A stretch of 64,000 bases of DNA from Acidobacteriaceae bacterium KBS 146 (GCA_000688615.1 JHVA01000001.1:1240001-1304000), one strand, 5' to 3'. Shown: positions 1 through 8,944, counted from the stretch's first letter. Translations and numbers: made by a program. Notes: generated by a model not told the origin, from the letters alone.

Positions 1-1626
1 CACAAAGGTGATCTGTGGATCGGCGGCTATGGTGGCCTCACTCGTCTTCATGGTGGTGAGATCACGAAGTGGACAGAAGGACAAGGCCTGCCTAGTAACA
101 ATATTCGCTCTATTATGGAGGATGCGTCGGGTGAGATATGGGTGGGCACCTATGACGGCGGTATTGGCTGGCTCCGTGATGGGAAATGGGTGGATTTCAG
201 CCAAGATCAAGGGCTTTTTGATAACGGAGCGTTCCAGATGCTCGAGGATAAAAAAGGCTTTTTCTGGATAAGTTCCAATAGTGGTATTTACCGGGTCCGC
301 CGTAGCGAGCTAGAAGATGTTGCGGATGGACGGCGTACCCGCGTCATCTCTGTGGCCTACGGTCGTGCTGATGGCATGGTGAGCGTAGAGTGTAACGGTG
401 GGTTATGGCCAGCAGGTGCAACGGACGATCAGGGTGTGATGTGGTTCCCCACGCAAAAGGGTGTTGCGGTCATCGATCCTGCCGTTGTAAGAGCCGCTAG
501 TACACCGCCACGTGTCAAGATTGAGTCCTCTTATGTTGAACACAATCTGCAACCCGAAACAAGTCAGGTGGTGCTGCGTCCCGGGCAGACCAATTTAGAG
601 GTGAACTATACCGCATTAACCTACTTCAAGCCTGAGCAGACGTCCTTTCGTTACATGCTGGAAGGCGTTGACAACGACTGGCAAGAGGTTGGATCGCGAC
701 GCACAGCCTATTACACGCATTTGCCACCCGGCCAATATAAGTTTCTGGTATCCGCACACAACAGCGATGGGGTTGAAAGTGTCGATTCGGCGACAATGAT
801 GATAACGGTGGTCCCGCCATTCTACCGTCGTCCATGGTTTATCGCGCTGCTGGTTGCTGCAATCCTGGTAGCAATCCGAATAGCTTGGACATTTCGTGTA
901 CGGCAACTGAGGAAAGAACAGAAGGCGCAACAGGCGTTTTCGCGTGAGTTGATAGCCTCTCAGGAGAATGAACGCCGACGCATCGCAGCCGAACTGCATG
1001 ACAGCCTCGGCCAACGATTGATCGTGATCAGCAATCTCGCCCTATTCTTATTACGCCGCAAGGGCAAACAGCACAGCGAGGCAGATAAAGTTGAGACTCT
1101 GGAAGAAATTAGTGCTGAGGCTTCACACGCTCTCGAAGAGACGCGAGCGATTTCCTATGCATTGCGTCCGTTTCAGCTCGACCGTCTTGGGCTAACCAAA
1201 GCGATCCATGCACTCGGCAAGACCATCGCCAGAGCTTCTGAGATCGAGATAACAACCGACCTAGAGAATATCGACAAGGTCTTCCCTGAGGAGCTGCGGA
1301 TCAACTTCTTTCGAATCGTTCAAGAAGCTCTGAATAATATTGTGAAACACTCTGGTGCGACCCGTGGTAGTGTTACTGTTCGCTGCACGAAAACTCAGGT
1401 TACCCTCAGTATCTCGGATAATGGCAAAGGGTTGTCTTCCGAGCCCCGCACTATTGTGTCCGGCCCTGGAGGCTTTGGCATGACGGGAATGCGGGAACGG
1501 GCAATGCTATTGCGCGGCAAAATGCAAATCAAAAGCGAGGTAAATGGGGGGACCACGCTTATAATTGATTTCCCGATAGGAGTAGAGCAAGCCAATGAGC
1601 GATCCCATTCGTCTGCTGCTGGCTGA
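1..1626 (+). CDS. Propeller-type sensor histidine kinase (5' end outside window)
   Basis: Membrane sensor kinase of a two-component system. The open frame runs from base 1, so the start lies upstream and only the last propeller blades are visible (DLWIGGYGG and GEIWVGTYDGG repeats). They are followed by a Y_Y_Y domain (about nt 590-815), one membrane segment (about nt 835-885), a HisKA_3 dimerisation box with the phosphoacceptor His in AAELHDSLGQ (codon 997-999), and an HATPase_c domain with N box QEALNNIVKHS, G1 DNGKGL and G2 GGFGMTGMRERA. Periplasmic propeller + Y_Y_Y + HisKA_3 is known from Bacteroidota and is abundant in Acidobacteriota. The 3' end overlaps the response regulator gene by 32 nt, so the two should be co-transcribed and act as a pair. 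The ligand is unknown. Confidence 0.93.
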   Translation, partial: HKGDLWIGGYGGLTRLHGGEITKWTEGQGLPSNNIRSIMEDASGEIWVGTYDGGIGWLRDGKWVDFSQDQGLFDNGAFQMLEDKKGFFWISSNSGIYRVRRSELEDVADGRRTRVISVAYGRADGMVSVECNGGLWPAGATDDQGVMWFPTQKGVAVIDPAVVRAASTPPRVKIESSYVEHNLQPETSQVVLRPGQTNLEVNYTALTYFKPEQTSFRYMLEGVDNDWQEVGSRRTAYYTHLPPGQYKFLVSAHNSDGVESVDSATMMITVVPPFYRRPWFIALLVAAILVAIRIAWTFRVRQLRKEQKAQQAFSRELIASQENERRRIAAELHDSLGQRLIVISNLALFLLRRKGKQHSEADKVETLEEISAEASHALEETRAISYALRPFQLDRLGLTKAIHALGKTIARASEIEITTDLENIDKVFPEELRINFFRIVQEALNNIVKHSGATRGSVTVRCTKTQVTLSISDNGKGLSSEPRTIVSGPGGFGMTGMRERAMLLRGKMQIKSEVNGGTTLIIDFPIGVEQANERSHSSAAG

Positions 1627-2260
1627 CGATCATCCGGTTGTACGGCGCGGGTTGAAGGCATCCATCGAAGAAGACGATTCGCTTGTTGTTGTGGCTGAAG
1701 CATCTGATGGTAATGAGGCTCTATGTAAGATCGTCGAATACAAACCTGATGTAGCCGTCCTCGACATCGATATGCCTGGACTCAATGGACTTGGCGTCGC
1801 GCGCGAAGCGACAGCGCAAGATCTAGGAACTCGGATCATCTTCATGACCTTTCACGCCGATGAAGATCTGATGCGTACAGCCATGGATGCCGGTGGAAAG
1901 GGGTATTTGCTAAAAGGTAGCGAGACGGAAGAGGTCACCGCAGCAATCCATGCTGTTCATACAGGCCGCACCTATATCGGCTCGACGATGGCAGCGATTC
2001 TGCTTAAACAGAGCTCTGATGGGAGTGGCGGCGGTCTAGCTCTCGATATCAGTGCTCTCACCCCTACCGAGAAGAAGATCCTGCGCCTCATCGCCGATGG
2101 CCTTTCCAGCAAGGAAATCGGGAACGAACTCTCCGTTCACTACCGTACCGTGGAGAACCACCGCACAAACATGTGTCGGAAGCTGAATATAGAAGGGGCT
2201 AATGCTTTGGCCCGGTTCGCACTGCAGCATCGCGCTGCGTTACACGAACGTCTGCACTAA
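1595..2260 (+). CDS. LuxR/NarL-family response regulator
   Basis: DNA-binding response regulator, 221 aa, partner of the kinase it overlaps. The receiver domain occupies about residues 5-120, with the acidic pair in LLLADDHPVV, phosphoacceptor Asp in VLDIDMPG and Lys in YLLKGSE. A GerE-type helix-turn-helix follows at about 150-215 (LTPTEKKILRLIADGLSSK, then a recognition helix with YRTVENH). ATG at 1595 has a GGAG about 12 nt upstream inside the kinase gene. By proximity it is the best candidate to bind the GTGTRG dyad arrays upstream of 2892 and 5049, but that is inference. Confidence 0.93.
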   Translation: MSDPIRLLLADDHPVVRRGLKASIEEDDSLVVVAEASDGNEALCKIVEYKPDVAVLDIDMPGLNGLGVAREATAQDLGTRIIFMTFHADEDLMRTAMDAGGKGYLLKGSETEEVTAAIHAVHTGRTYIGSTMAAILLKQSSDGSGGGLALDISALTPTEKKILRLIADGLSSKEIGNELSVHYRTVENHRTNMCRKLNIEGANALARFALQHRAALHERLH

Positions 2261-2314
2261 TGATCAAAGTCTTCACATATGCCTGCACTAGTCCGAAAAT
2301 GCCCCACTTTCTCT

Positions 2315-2659
2315 CTATTGGCCGAGGATAAGGTCATCAAGGCTGGTCAGGTTCTGCTTTAACGCATATCCAGAAGCTCCCGCGTCTCGTGCAGCGTTGC
2401 GCATTTCATCGTCGTCGTAGTCAGTGACGATAAAGATTCGAGCAGAGGGATACTTGCCTTTCAGCTGCCTAGTTGCAATCAACCCGTCTGTTCCTGGCAT
2501 TCGTATATCCATCAGCACGATATCGGGTTGAAAGTCAGCATATGCAGAAAGTGCTAGATTGCCATCGGTGCATTCACGTATTTCTTCTGCAATCTCGCGG
2601 ACAGCATGACGTATCAGCCGCCTTATTGTTGCATTGTCATCTACAATCAAAATCTTCAT
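2315..2659 (-). CDS. Receiver-only (CheY-like) response regulator
   Basis: Single-domain receiver of 114 aa with no output domain. Visible residues are the acidic pair in KILIVDDNAT, the Asp in VLMDIRMPGTDG, Thr in FIVTDYDDDE and Lys in YALKQNL. The frame is open further upstream to 2830, but the family normally begins exactly at MKILIVDD, so ATG 2659 is chosen; the extra upstream residues overlap the regulatory dyads and look non-coding. It converges on the LuxR-type regulator and may act as a phosphate sink or carrier for the neighbouring kinase (inference). Confidence 0.82.
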   Translation of the reverse strand: MKILIVDDNATIRRLIRHAVREIAEEIRECTDGNLALSAYADFQPDIVLMDIRMPGTDGLIATRQLKGKYPSARIFIVTDYDDDEMRNAARDAGASGYALKQNLTSLDDLILGQ

Positions 2660-2737
2660 CGACAGACCTGGGCAGCGAACATAGTTCATCCTAACGACTG
2701 TTCCTGCATCCTGACAGACGTATCGATACATAAACAG

Positions 2738-2835
2738 CCGTGTGGTTCTACACGGTGCATTCGTGTGGCTCCACATATTGTTCGAATTACGCGGTGTGTG
2801 TGGTGCCACACAGAGGTGCCGTGTAGTCACAACTA
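2738..2835. promoter_or_regulatory. Array of GTGTRG/CYACAC dyads upstream of exported protein gene
   Basis: Several dyads lie in under 100 bp: CCGTGT-N6-ACACGG (2738-2755), TGTGG-N2-CCACA (2764-2775), GTGTGG-N2-CCACAC (2798-2811), and a half-site followed by a tail CGTGTA-N3-ACAACTA (2820-2835). The last element ends 56 nt before the start codon of the gene at 2892. The same arrangement, with the same tail, precedes the gene at 5049. This is a likely multi-dimer operator; the bound protein is not known. Confidence 0.6.
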
Positions 2836-2891
2836 TAGGTTCCCAGCGCCTCGCCGATTAATTTTGATCTATTGGAAAAGGAGGAGAACAA

Positions 2892-3434
2892 ATGAATCAT
2901 TATTTAAAACAGGCCTTCAAGGCGATGGTCATTGTCGGGGTAGCAAGCCAGGCGGCAACCGTTTTTGCAGCGCACGATGTCGTAGGTGCTGTAGAGGGAT
3001 CAGTAAAGAAAATCGATGCAACCACCAAGGTCGTAACGATTGACACAGCTGATGGAGCGAGACATAGCTACAGCTTGGCTGATGATTTGGTCGTACACAC
3101 CGGGAACGGTGCGGCAGATGGTCTGCGCGGCATTAGAGTCGGCGGCAACGTAGCAGTTCACTACACTGTCGAAGGCGGACGAGAGACAGCCCATGAAGTG
3201 GACCGGCTTGGAGACGATGGATTGCGAGCCGCCAAAGGCACGGTCTCTCACATGGATCTAGCAGCGAAGAAAATATCGATCAAAGCGGCTGATGGTTCCG
3301 TGCAAACGTTCGATCTTACAGATCGCGCAGCCGGAGATGCAGCTCATAGCATCGGGAAATCCGGAAAACAAACCGTTTATTACTCCGAAGAGGGCGGAAA
3401 GAAAACCATTCATTTCATCTCTGCCGTAATTTAG
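2892..3434 (+). CDS. Exported protein with two tandem ~65-residue repeats
   Basis: 180 aa with an N-terminal signal peptide (hydrophobic stretch AMVIVGVASQAATVFA, cleavage near AHD). The mature part is two similar units: the first begins GSVKKIDATTKVVTIDTADG, the second GTVSHMDLAAKKISIKAADG. Each ends in a segment of the type VHYTVEGG/VYYSEEGGKKT, so it arose by internal duplication. The strand-rich pattern suggests two small beta-barrel units. An excellent ribosome site (AAGGAGGAG) lies 5 nt before ATG 2892. It carries the dyad array upstream and probably belongs to the local two-component regulon. I do not recognise a named family. Confidence 0.82.
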   Translation: MNHYLKQAFKAMVIVGVASQAATVFAAHDVVGAVEGSVKKIDATTKVVTIDTADGARHSYSLADDLVVHTGNGAADGLRGIRVGGNVAVHYTVEGGRETAHEVDRLGDDGLRAAKGTVSHMDLAAKKISIKAADGSVQTFDLTDRAAGDAAHSIGKSGKQTVYYSEEGGKKTIHFISAVI

Positions 3435-3452
3435 CAGATCACGATAGGGTAA

Positions 3453-3493
3453 GCCGTCGCCACCTCAGCCATTGTCAACGAAGTAGCGACGGC
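3453..3493. terminator. Possible bidirectional hairpin between convergent genes
   Basis: Perfect 8-bp inverted repeat GCCGTCGC/GCGACGGC (3453-3460 and 3486-3493) with a 25-nt loop, placed between the convergent genes ending at 3434 and 3572. There is no T-tract on either side, so it may only be a stem that weakly terminates. Confidence 0.3.
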
Positions 3494-3571
3494 ACGACAC
3501 CCTTAGGACACCAATAGCTCGCTTCATTGGATAAAAATCCACGTACCGCGCCAGGAGTTGTCCGCCCGGAA

Positions 3572-4753
3572 TTAGGCTCCCCACTCCGGAACGCACCGCG
3601 CCATATTCCACATCATCTGGTCCAGCGAGGCATTGATCTCATCCGCGGGCTGTGAGCGAGTGTTCGTCAAACCCGCCCAGCACATCCCAGTCGCGGTCCG
3701 CACCATAATCGTCGTTGACCCTGGCAGACTACCGTTGTGCCACCAGTTGCCTGCACCGTTGTTCCTCACCATCCACCCGCGTGCATACCTCGCCTGCGCA
3801 TTCTCGTCGTAAGCTGCCGCGGGAGTGGTCATCATCTTGATCGTCGCCGGCCTCAGGAGCGCCTGGATTCCTGGCGCGCCAGCCACATGGTTCAGAAACT
3901 TCACCAGGTCCGTCGGTGTCGCGATCCACCCGCCATGCGAGTCCATCCGAGTCACGTTCATGTTGTATGGATTCTCACCAAACTGCCCGTAATACACCAC
4001 CTCGTTCGGAGCCCGCTGGTTCTCCTTGTTTGCCGCAATCTGCATCTCCGTAATCCCACACGGAGCCAGTACATTTGCCTGAACCCACGTCGCATACGGC
4101 TGTCCCGTTACTGCCTCGATCACCCGCCCCAGTACGCAATACCCGAAGTTCGAGTACGCCCAGTGCTGTCCCGGAGGATATGTTAATGACAGATTCGCAA
4201 TCGTCCATTCAATCAGCTTCTGATGATCCCAACTATTATGGCTGAACATAGGGTCTGTGCTATCGTTCGGCCAGCCGCCCGATGTGTGCGTTAGTAGACT
4301 GTCCACAGTCACGTGCGTCACATACTGCTTGTAAGGACCCCTTCCATACTTGGTCCCCAACACACCGGAAGGCCCGAAGACCTTGTCGTTCAGGTTCAGC
4401 TTTCCCTGTTCCACCAGCATAAAGATCGCTACAGAGGTAATCGGCTTGGTGACACTGGCAATTCGGAAAAGACTCGCCTCCCCTGCCTGCACTGCCTGTT
4501 GCTTGTCTGCCATACCACCGGTGTGTTCGTACACAATCTGTCCATTTCGTGACATAGCGATCGAACTCGCGGGGATCTGATATTTCCTGCGAAACGCCTG
4601 GTCGATCCGATTCATCTCGCCGGCTTCCTGCCCGGTAGGACGCCCGTCATGCCTCATCTGCGCCAGCAGGTCCCCTGTGCGTCCCACAAACGCCATGGCA
4701 CCCACGCTCAGTAGCTCCTGCATCATCTTCCTTCGGCTCAGTAGATCCGTCAT
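3572..4753 (-). CDS. Serine hydrolase, class C beta-lactamase fold
   Basis: 393-aa exported serine hydrolase of the beta-lactamase/penicillin-binding protein 4* superfamily. The three active-site motifs are present: SxxK as SVTK (in FRIASVTKPITS), YxN as YSN (in WAYSNFGYC) and HxG as HNG (in WWHNGSLPG). The N-terminus LLSRRKMMQELLSVGAMAF looks like a twin-arginine signal. ATG 4753 is preferred over the in-frame GTG at 4762 because AGGA lies about 10 nt before the ATG. The superfamily includes esterases, D-aminopeptidases and carboxypeptidases, so the substrate is open. It lies alone between the two dyad-controlled genes, on the other strand. Confidence 0.88.
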   Translation of the reverse strand: MTDLLSRRKMMQELLSVGAMAFVGRTGDLLAQMRHDGRPTGQEAGEMNRIDQAFRRKYQIPASSIAMSRNGQIVYEHTGGMADKQQAVQAGEASLFRIASVTKPITSVAIFMLVEQGKLNLNDKVFGPSGVLGTKYGRGPYKQYVTHVTVDSLLTHTSGGWPNDSTDPMFSHNSWDHQKLIEWTIANLSLTYPPGQHWAYSNFGYCVLGRVIEAVTGQPYATWVQANVLAPCGITEMQIAANKENQRAPNEVVYYGQFGENPYNMNVTRMDSHGGWIATPTDLVKFLNHVAGAPGIQALLRPATIKMMTTPAAAYDENAQARYARGWMVRNNGAGNWWHNGSLPGSTTIMVRTATGMCWAGLTNTRSQPADEINASLDQMMWNMARCVPEWGA

Positions 4754-4904
4754 CGCGTGCACATCCTTTCACAAGCTTCCATATCAGCTACACGAGCCGT
4801 TCGGATATAGTCGTCCCAACGACTAAACCGCCGCTCTTGCGGCGTAACGCCACATAGCCATTGTTTCGAGCCTAGCTCCGCCATACTGCGGAAAGAAATA
4901 GAGA

Positions 4905-4959
4905 GTGCTACACGGCCAATCGTGTAGCACTACACAGACCGTCGTGTAACGACAACTAG
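4905..4959. promoter_or_regulatory. Second dyad array, GTGTAG/CTACAC type
   Basis: A perfect inverted repeat with 10-bp arms GTGCTACACG/CGTGTAGCAC and 6-bp spacer (4905-4930) overlaps a second dyad GTGTAG-N2-CTACAC (4922-4935). The tail CGTGTA-N3-ACAACTA (4943-4958) matches the one at 2820-2835. The array ends 90 nt before the gene at 5049. The two spacer classes (2 and 6) seen here are the same as at 2738-2811, which makes chance unlikely. Confidence 0.62.
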
Positions 4960-5048
4960 AGCCTTCCTGTCGCCATCTCGTCATACTTGCCTTATACATG
5001 TAGCGGAGGCAATCGCAGTCAAGCCGCTATTGCACAAAGGAGCAATCC

Positions 5049-5465
5049 ATGAACAGCATTACGCGGCGCCTCTTCACTTTTTATCTTGGGCTCTTCCTCA
5101 TCGCTCCCCTTGGAGCTATAGCGCAGCAAGCGCCCTCAGACCAGCCGCCAGCGCAGGCCGCAGGCAAGTGGAACTTCTATTGCCACGATCCCAACGGGAC
5201 CACATCCACCAAAGAAATTGAGATCCAGCAGAACGGCACTCAAGTCAAAGGACACTTCAAGGGGCCCAATCAGTCCGGAGGCATTGAAGGCACTATCAAC
5301 AACCAGCACATCGTTTTCAAGACCAAAACACGCGATATCCTCACCTTCCGTGGCCGCATCGAAGGCCCACGCGCCGCAGGTGTAGTCCAAGGTAATAAGA
5401 TCATCGGAACCTTCCACGCTCGCCGAGGTACTGGAACCTTTGAGGCTGTTCCTGCTGGAAATTAG
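5049..5465 (+). CDS. Small exported protein, unknown function
   Basis: 138 aa. Signal peptide with RR and the hydrophobic core LFTFYLGLFLIAPLGAIA, cleavage after AIAQQ. The mature domain alternates short strands (KWNFYCHDPNG, GGIEGTINNQHIVFKT, GTFHARRGTGTFEA), suggesting a small beta-barrel of the kind seen in exported Acidobacteriota proteins. Two further Gly-rich repeats hint at a lipocalin-like shape, but no family is recognised. AGGAG lies 6 nt before the ATG. It shares its upstream dyad array with the gene at 2892, so both are probably induced by the same regulator. Confidence 0.78.
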   Translation: MNSITRRLFTFYLGLFLIAPLGAIAQQAPSDQPPAQAAGKWNFYCHDPNGTTSTKEIEIQQNGTQVKGHFKGPNQSGGIEGTINNQHIVFKTKTRDILTFRGRIEGPRAAGVVQGNKIIGTFHARRGTGTFEAVPAGN

Positions 5466-6027
5466 TGGGATTCATTTAAGCCACTCACTGTTGAACGCTG
5501 AACTGAGAATGATACGGGAAGATCTGTGTCGACCTGGCTTCCAACCGACAATCGCAAACGCCTTTCATACGAAGAATCCCTCGCTTCCGAAGGAACAGTC
5601 TTTACTTGCTGCAAACGTCTTTCTCCAGTTAGTCCGGGGCATGATGACGCTTTACGGCGAAGCAGATTCGAAGGGAAAGTCTTGGTTGTGGCTGAGTTCA
5701 AAAAGGTGTTGACGTTGTATCTGGGAAGCGTCTTGTTCGAGGGCGCGGTGCTAGCGAAGTAGAAACCGGCCAGCGTCTACTGAGAAGTTGGCCACCAAAC
5801 ATACTGGATGTCTGTTGGTGCCAACAAGCGAGTTGCAACTGAGAAGTTCAGGTTGATCTATTAACGTACCGGCCAACTTCTGGTTAGCCCGTGAAGCGCC
5901 CCAGAGCAGGGCGTTCGAATTTGACGCACTGATTTAGGTAAGCAAAGTTCAATTGCTAAGCCTTTCTGCGTCTCGACTGATACGTTCGCCCACTACCTAA
6001 ATGCCTTCGTTTTCTTGCCCGCTGTGC
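5466..6027. other. Intergenic stretch with inverted repeat, no gene seen
   Basis: No convincing reading frame. It contains an 11-bp inverted repeat AGAAGTTGGCC (5783-5793) / GGCCAACTTCT (5871-5881), and a further copy of the half CTGAGAAGTT between the arms. It may be debris of a mobile element flanking the tRNA-Leu repeat. Confidence 0.4.
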
Positions 6028-6283
6028 CGGACCGATTATCCGCTGCGAATTCCGTAATTGAGCGTAAAAGAGACTAACTGTTGATAGGCTGCTGCCGAGA
6101 TCCAGTAGGCAATATCTTCAACCTATTGAAAATAAGCAGGATGCACACTGTACCCGATTTTGTACCTGGAACTATTCGAGAAGTTCAGCTTTGGCGCTCG
6201 TAAGCCGCTGAAAATAATATGGATAGATGGTGCCGGGAGGGGGGGGCGAACCCCCACGAGGTTGCCCTCGGCGGATTTTGAGT
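6028..6283 (-). repeat. tRNA-Leu-associated ~255-bp repeat, copy 1
   Basis: First of three copies (others at 29428-29680 and at 43551-43726 plus 45636-45729). Shared landmarks in order are CGGAC, TTATCCGCTGCG, CCGTAAT-GAGCG, ATTGAAAATAA-GATGC, a pair of TGTACC repeats 12-13 bp apart (6150-6166), then the 3' half of tRNA-Leu. Read on the minus strand this is tRNA 3' end followed by about 200 bp with paired GGTACA sites, the usual look of a tyrosine-integrase attachment region with arm sites. This copy is the most diverged. Confidence 0.75.
6228..6283 (-). pseudogene. tRNA-Leu 3' half (attachment-site fragment)
   Basis: Read on the minus strand it starts in the anticodon loop (ACTCAAAATC, anticodon CAA), then a class II variable arm (CGAGG-GCAA-CCTCG), a T-arm with five G-C pairs around TTCGCCC, the acceptor 3' strand and an encoded CCA. 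The 5' half (D-arm side) is absent, so it cannot make a tRNA. Its 56-bp length, from anticodon loop to CCA, is what integrases usually duplicate when they insert in a tRNA gene. Confidence 0.75.
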
Positions 6284-6793
6284 TTCCGGATATCTCTGTA
6301 AGTCTATGATAATCAATGAAATGATATGCGTAGTTGAGCGTAGCCCTAAGTAGCTGAGTGACCGTAGTTTAGAGCAGTCTACGGCAATTAACAAAAGCTG
6401 ATGAGTGTACAGTTATTGCACCGAAAATGTAACCGTTAAAATTACATATATAGATCATCCTACAAGCCATCGCTTACGAGGCGTTCCTGATTGCCTTTGT
6501 TGTCACAGCTAGGCCATCGCACGGTCGATGGAATCGGCCGGGATGGCGATCTTTTAGAACTCCATTCACCTTCTGCGATGCCGCCGCGTCCGAGCCCCTC
6601 CTTTAGTTCCGAGTCGAAATCCGGGCGCGGCGAGATCGCGCAGAACAATTTTGTCTTAACCCAAGTGGAGCGCGCTTAGGCGTGGATAACCATCACTTGA
6701 AGCGCATATAAGATAGCCGAGTGAAAATATAGAGGTGACTATAAATGCCGATAGATGCTCCCATTAGTATCGGCATAGTTCGGCGATAGCATT
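6284..6793. other. Intergenic, no gene seen
   Basis: About 500 bp with no supported gene. The first 70 bp weakly resemble the sequence next to the second tRNA fragment (around CTRTAAGTMTATGA), so the repeat probably extends a little past the tRNA part. Confidence 0.4.
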
Positions 6794-8559
6794 TCAGAGA
6801 TTGTATTGTTCTTTAAGAAGCTCGGCCGCCCGCTCACCGATAACGACACAGGGTGCCATAGTATTTCCGGTAGTAACGCGTGGCATGATAGATCCGTCAG
6901 CGATACGAAGACTATTGACTCCGTAGACTTTTAGATTTGCATCTACAACGGACATGGGATCACGCCCCATTTTTGCGCTACCGGCCTGGTGCCAGTAGGT
7001 CACTATACCATCTCGAACAAAATCTGTGAGCGCTATCCCCTTGAGTTTTCCCGGCATCAGCTCGCGTTTAATAAATGGGCGCAGGGCGTGTGAGTCGGCT
7101 ATTTCACGACAGATCTCAATAGAGGTGATGGCTGCCTTCATATCGTCGGGGTCAGATAGAGTGTTGAGCTCAATTTTGAGCTCGTCAGCGGGGTGGGGGC
7201 TCGTGAGACGAAGTCGTCCTCGGCTCTTTGGGCGTACGATCCCAGGTGCAATTGACCATCATGAATCGTTGGCCAGTCCAAACTTTTTCATCTCGGTTTT
7301 GACCCTCCCGCCGTCGCTTTGAATGATCTGCGTGTCAGGGGTATCAAGATTGCGATCTGTTTTCCAGAACAAGACTGCCCGTGCGGCATTTGGAATCACA
7401 GAAGGCTGACGGTATTCCCAAACGCACCCATAAATCAAGAAGTGATCCTGCAAATTATGACCCACGCCAGGGAGATGTTGTACGGGAGGAATTTTGAGAT
7501 GTCCCAGCTCGGCTTGGTTTCCGATGCCAGATTGCATGAGTACCTTCGGAGTATTGATAGCACCCAATGACAACACAACCTCACATCCTGCGCCGATGCG
7601 ATACATTTTGTTGTTATAAACAATCTCCACTCCTGTTGCCCGTTTTTTATCAAACGTTATTCGTGTAACTAGCGCATGGGCAAGTACCGTCAGATTAGGG
7701 CGGTCCATGAGCGGAAAGACGTAAGAGCGGAAAACAGATTGTCGCTTACCATTGTGCACAATCACATCAAGCATGGAAGCTCCACCGTCGCTTTCCATCA
7801 TGCGACCGTTCGGATTCTCGAAAATTGGTATTCCAACCGAATTCGCGCCCTCTATCATTACAGCGGGCGTAGAATTTGGGTTGGGTGCTGGTTGAACAAA
7901 CATTGGCCCGCCCGTTCCTCTATAACTTGGATCTGGCATGCCATGCCAGTCTTCAATCCGACGATAAATATTCAGAACCGATTCGTAACCCCACGCTGTA
8001 TCACCTACCTCGGAAGCGAAAAATCCCAATCGTGCCGATGTCCGCGTGTCCACATCAAACCGTTGATGCTGGATCCTCCTCCAAGAACCTTACCCATTGA
8101 TTGCGAAATGGATCGACCGTTCAGATTGGGATTGGGTTGAGCCGAAAAACCCCATTCGCGCTCAGTACCGAGGTTAAGCAACCAGCGGTCAGGATCCATG
8201 ATGCTCGAGACATCATCGTTTCCTCCGGCCTCAAGAAGGAGGATGCTGGCGTTCGGATTCTCTGCCAGCCTTCCTGCTATCGCCGATCCTGAAGATCCCG
8301 AGCCACAAACGATGAAATCGTAATGTGGCTTTAGTCCTTCATTGAGATGCCTTTGGTTTATACGCACTCGCTCACTAAAATCCACTTTGATACTGTCACT
8401 TTCTACGGCAACAGGCTTCGTTGATGAGTTAACCACTACGAGGCCGTTGACCGTCATTAAATTAATTATGGCCGTTAGGTTTTTCGCCGGTAACATAGCT
8501 GCTCGCATTGTGACGGTCGATCGGGCTTTAATAGCCCGGCGAAAATCTACGATATACAT
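6794..8559 (-). pseudogene. GMC-family oxidoreductase, disrupted
   Basis: FAD-dependent glucose-methanol-choline oxidoreductase broken in two places. The N-terminal part has the Rossmann motif GSGSSGSAIAGRLAE and the GMC signature GKVLGGGSSINGLMWTRGH. The frame is lost at about 8025-8030, in a run of five T on the coding strand where six would restore WDFFASEVG. The middle part (8053 to 7262) continues to an in-frame TGA at 7259-7261, just before WSIAPGIVRP. The C-terminal part with YWHQAGSAKMG and the MPRVTTGNTMAPCVVIGERAAE ending (catalytic His/Asn region) then follows in the same frame. The coding start abuts a cupin remnant and the first ~75 residues do not look like the family, so the 5' end is probably a recombination junction. 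Confidence 0.85.
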
Positions 8560-8565
8560 CAGAGC

Positions 8566-8751
8566 CCTTCTCCGGGAAACACAGCCAGATCTTTCGTTGT
8601 GACCGGTGCGATAATCTCCTCCGCCATTGGCGGCGTGACAGCCTTCTGCGCCATCAGCGAGTTGGTTGGGATCAGGGCGCTAGCTATGAGAACAGCATCA
8701 CATATTGGTTTTGAGCTTGTCATACGCTGTGATTCCAGTTCTTACTTGTAT
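8566..8751 (-). pseudogene. Cupin gene remnant (5' part)
   Basis: Degraded copy of the leader and N-terminus of the cupin genes at 16920 and 10344. The reading includes LMAQKAVTPPMAEEIIAP and TTKDLAVFPGEG, after which homology stops at the GMC junction. The position matching the intact start codon is ATA instead of ATG, and the ribosome site GGAGATAA is retained. The whole cupin barrel with its metal-binding His residues is missing. Confidence 0.75.
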
Positions 8752-8773
8752 TGGTTTATCTCCTTGTATCCAA

Positions 8774-8831
8774 CACTAGGCTCTATGTGGATTAGATAGA
8801 AGGTCCATAATGCAAAGAGGTACTGGTCCAC
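8774..8831. promoter_or_regulatory. MocR-type operator/promoter, copy 1
   Basis: Direct repeat GGTCCA at 8802-8807 and GGTCCA(C) at 8825-8830, start to start 23 bp, with CATAATGCAAAG between. Facing left, TTATGG-N17-CATAGA forms a plausible core promoter whose -35 overlaps the first repeat. The only leftward gene now is the cupin remnant, so this copy is likely an orphan of the duplication. Confidence 0.65.
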
Positions 8832-8875
8832 TGGGTCAGCCGCGAGAAGTGGTCACTAAACCTGCGATAACTAAA

Positions 8876-8944
8876 GTAGAAACATTTCAGGATCTCTCAC
8901 TCAACCGGCGCTCCAGCAAGCAGAACCTCTGGCCGTGGCTCTAG
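8876..8944 (+). pseudogene. MocR regulator remnant (first ~22 codons)
   Basis: The reading ETFQDLSLNRRSSKQNLWPWL followed by TAG matches the start of the intact MocR gene (ETFQDLSLDPPSGKQDLWRWL). It lies to the right of operator copy 1 exactly as the intact gene lies beside copy 2. Homology ends near the stop. Confidence 0.75.

Noticed and set aside
616..1014. 132-codon minus-strand frame inside the first sensor kinase
   Set aside because: Lies completely opposite well-supported coding sequence, and its residues show no family pattern.
6228..6283. Functional tRNA-Leu gene
   Set aside because: No D-arm or 5' acceptor strand lies on the expected side in any of the three copies.
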